Shown here: positions 6,058 to 7,678 of the stretch, piece after piece
Layout of the letters: every line of letters begins with the position of its first letter
Numbering within the stretch: position 1 is the stretch's first letter
NCBI GenBank assembly: GCA_964429245.1
Contig: CAYSBE010000113.1
Span: 1 to 7,678 of the forward strand
Length of the DNA stretch: 7,678 bases
Reading direction: 5' to 3'
Source: CAYSBE01 sp964429245
GTDB lineage: Bacteria > Bacteroidota > Bacteroidia > UKL13-3
Made by a program: the position numbers and the translations under genes
Notes under the pieces: generated by a model
What the model was told of the DNA's origin: nothing
Seen by the model: the letters and a program-made list of their open reading frames with translations, nothing else
Database searches by the model: none

Positions 6058-6127
6058 CTGGTTTTTCGCCTCTCAGTCACCGTAATTTATTTAAAGAAAC
6101 TAACAGTTAACTAAAAAAACGGTAACT

Positions 6128-7669
6128 ATGGAATTGTACATGACCATTATTGTTGGACTAATTGCACTTGGCATTGGAGCGGGTGTAATGTATGTGATCC
6201 AGCAAAACATTATTAAAAAGAAAGCCGAAACCCTATTGAGCGAAGCCAAAGCCAAAGCCGAAATTTTGGTAAAGGACCGCACACTTGAAGCCAAAGAACG
6301 CTTTTTGCAACTAAAAGCGGAGCATGAAAAAGAAGTAGCCCAACGCAACCAACAAGTGGTGCAAAATGAAAACAAGCTCAAGCAAAAGGAGCAAAGCATG
6401 AACCAAAAATTGGAAAGTGCGCAGCGAAAAGAAGCAGAGCTTGATCAATTGCGCCAAACCCTAAACAAACAGCTTGAAGTGGTGGCTACTAAAAAAGAAG
6501 AGGCAGAAAAGGCCCTGCAAAACCAAGTGAAACAACTTGAAAAAATTGCCGGACTCACTGCTGCCGAAGCCAAAACCCAATTGGTTGAAGCCCTCACCGC
6601 TGAAGCCCGCACCGAATCGGTTAGCCATATCAAAGACATTGTGGATGAAGCCAAACTCACGGCAAGCAAAGAAGCCAAGAAAATTATTTTAAGTTCCATC
6701 CAACGTACTGCTGCCGAACATGCCATCGAAAATTCAGTCTCGGTATTCAATATTGATAATGACGAAATGAAAGGACGCATCATTGGCCGCGAAGGAAGAA
6801 ATATTCGCGCGCTAGAAGCAGCCACCGGAGTTGAAATTATTGTAGATGATACGCCTGAAGCCATTATCCTCTCTTGTTTCGATCCCATTCGCAGAGAAAT
6901 TGCACGTCTATCGCTACACCGTTTGGTGCAAGATGGTCGCATACACCCGGCTCGAATTGAAGAAGTGGTAGCCAAAACACGCAGGCAACTTGAAGAAGAG
7001 GTAGTAGAAATTGGGGAGCGCACGTGTATTGAGTTGGCCATTCATGGTTTGCATCCCGAGTTGATTAGGATGGTGGGCCGCATGCGCTACCGCTCAAGCT
7101 ACGGACAAAACCTGTTGCAACACTCACGCGAAGTTGCCAACCTTTGTGCCACCATGGCTGCTGAGTTGGGTCTAAATGTGAAACTTGCTAAACGCGCAGG
7201 ATTGCTACACGATATTGGAAAAGTGCCTGATGACGATCCGGAAACACCGCACGCATTGCTAGGTATGAAGCTTGCCGAAAAATACAAAGAACACCCTGAA
7301 GTGGTAAATGCCATTGGTGCCCACCATGATGAGGTAGAAATGACATCTATCATCTCCCCTATTATCCAAGCATGTGATGCCATATCGGGTGCAAGGCCCG
7401 GAGCCCGCAGAGAGGACAGCGAAAACTATATGAAACGCTTAAAAGATTTGGAAAACACGGCTCTTAGCTACAATGGGGTAGAAAAAGCCTATGCCATACA
7501 AGCCGGCCGCGAGTTACGTGTGATAGTGGAAAGTGAAAAAGTAACCGACCAACAAGCGGATTTGTTATCTATTGATTTGTCACAACGCATCCAAAAAGAA
7601 ATGACCTATCCAGGTCAAATAAAAATTACTGTTATTCGCGAAAAGCGCGCAGTCAATTATGCGAAGTAA
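6128..7669 (+). CDS. rny: Ribonuclease Y
   Basis: A complete 513-residue RNase Y, a membrane-anchored endoribonuclease that starts mRNA decay. Residues 5-24 (MTIIVGLIALGIGAGVMYVI) form the single N-terminal membrane helix. Residues 30-190 are a long charged coiled coil rich in Ala, Glu, Lys and Gln. The KH RNA-binding domain contains GRIIGREGRNIRALEAATGV (216-235) with its GxxG-type loop. The HD phosphohydrolase domain carries NLLQHSREVA (328-337), the metal-binding H361-D362 in LLHDIGK, AHHDE (398-402) and D417. All catalytic residues expected are present, and the length agrees with the usual of about 520. The ATG is the natural start, 4 residues before the membrane helix; a second ATG at residue 5 is possible. 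It ends 9 bases before the window edge. Its placement after zapA is common in Bacteroidota. I see no promoter in the 70-base gap, so it may depend on the upstream operon. Confidence 0.98.
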   Translation: MELYMTIIVGLIALGIGAGVMYVIQQNIIKKKAETLLSEAKAKAEILVKDRTLEAKERFLQLKAEHEKEVAQRNQQVVQNENKLKQKEQSMNQKLESAQRKEAELDQLRQTLNKQLEVVATKKEEAEKALQNQVKQLEKIAGLTAAEAKTQLVEALTAEARTESVSHIKDIVDEAKLTASKEAKKIILSSIQRTAAEHAIENSVSVFNIDNDEMKGRIIGREGRNIRALEAATGVEIIVDDTPEAIILSCFDPIRREIARLSLHRLVQDGRIHPARIEEVVAKTRRQLEEEVVEIGERTCIELAIHGLHPELIRMVGRMRYRSSYGQNLLQHSREVANLCATMAAELGLNVKLAKRAGLLHDIGKVPDDDPETPHALLGMKLAEKYKEHPEVVNAIGAHHDEVEMTSIISPIIQACDAISGARPGARREDSENYMKRLKDLENTALSYNGVEKAYAIQAGRELRVIVESEKVTDQQADLLSIDLSQRIQKEMTYPGQIKITVIREKRAVNYAK

Positions 7670-7678
7670 ACAAACATT

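Noticed and set aside
6058..6127. Possible 6S RNA gene after zapA, as in gammaproteobacteria.
   Set aside because: The gap is only 70 bases, and no long near-palindromic hairpin is present.
6445..7041. Minus-strand open frame of 198 codons inside rny.
   Set aside because: It is a Ser/Ala-rich shadow of the RNase Y coding strand; rny has all its domains intact.

Overview
The window looks like a piece of a Bacteroidota chromosome. The reasons are the small coiled-coil gene–zapA–rny order typical of that phylum, an AT-rich base composition, no convincing Shine-Dalgarno sequences in front of the genes, and two short elements resembling the Bacteroidota -7 box (TAnnTTTG). Most of it is ordinary housekeeping DNA, densely packed, with no rRNA, tRNA, CRISPR array, insertion sequence or long repeat that I can see.

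Left part (1-1713). The 3' end of an unrecognised plus-strand gene enters the window and stops at 187. Facing it on the minus strand are two overlapping genes: a YkgJ-family cysteine-cluster protein (1119-1619) and, downstream with an 11-base overlap, a 261-residue protein (344-1129). The latter resembles the Hef-like homing-endonuclease proteins and Mom-like GNAT-fold DNA modifiers of phages, but its front half lacks a visible nuclease site. A possible 36-residue membrane peptide (207-317) lies after them. This pair is the least ordinary part of the window.

Middle part (1714-4711). mnmE, the GTPase of tRNA wobble-uridine modification, is followed after 4 bases by a secreted DUF481 outer-membrane beta-barrel protein. 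A TPMT-type methyltransferase faces these two genes from the minus strand, with only 6 bases between the stop codons.

Right part (4743-7669). A plus-strand run that may be one operon contains a short-type transaldolase, a ZapB-like coiled-coil protein, ZapA and ribonuclease Y. It joins central carbon metabolism, FtsZ-ring assembly and membrane-bound mRNA decay. The coiled-coil gene and zapA both appear to start with TTG, and the ykgJ-like gene with GTG, so start-codon use here is unusual.

I found no clear undescribed multi-gene defence or mobile system. The best leads are the reduced Hef/Mom-like protein translationally linked to a YkgJ protein, and the conserved coiled-coil partner encoded before zapA.
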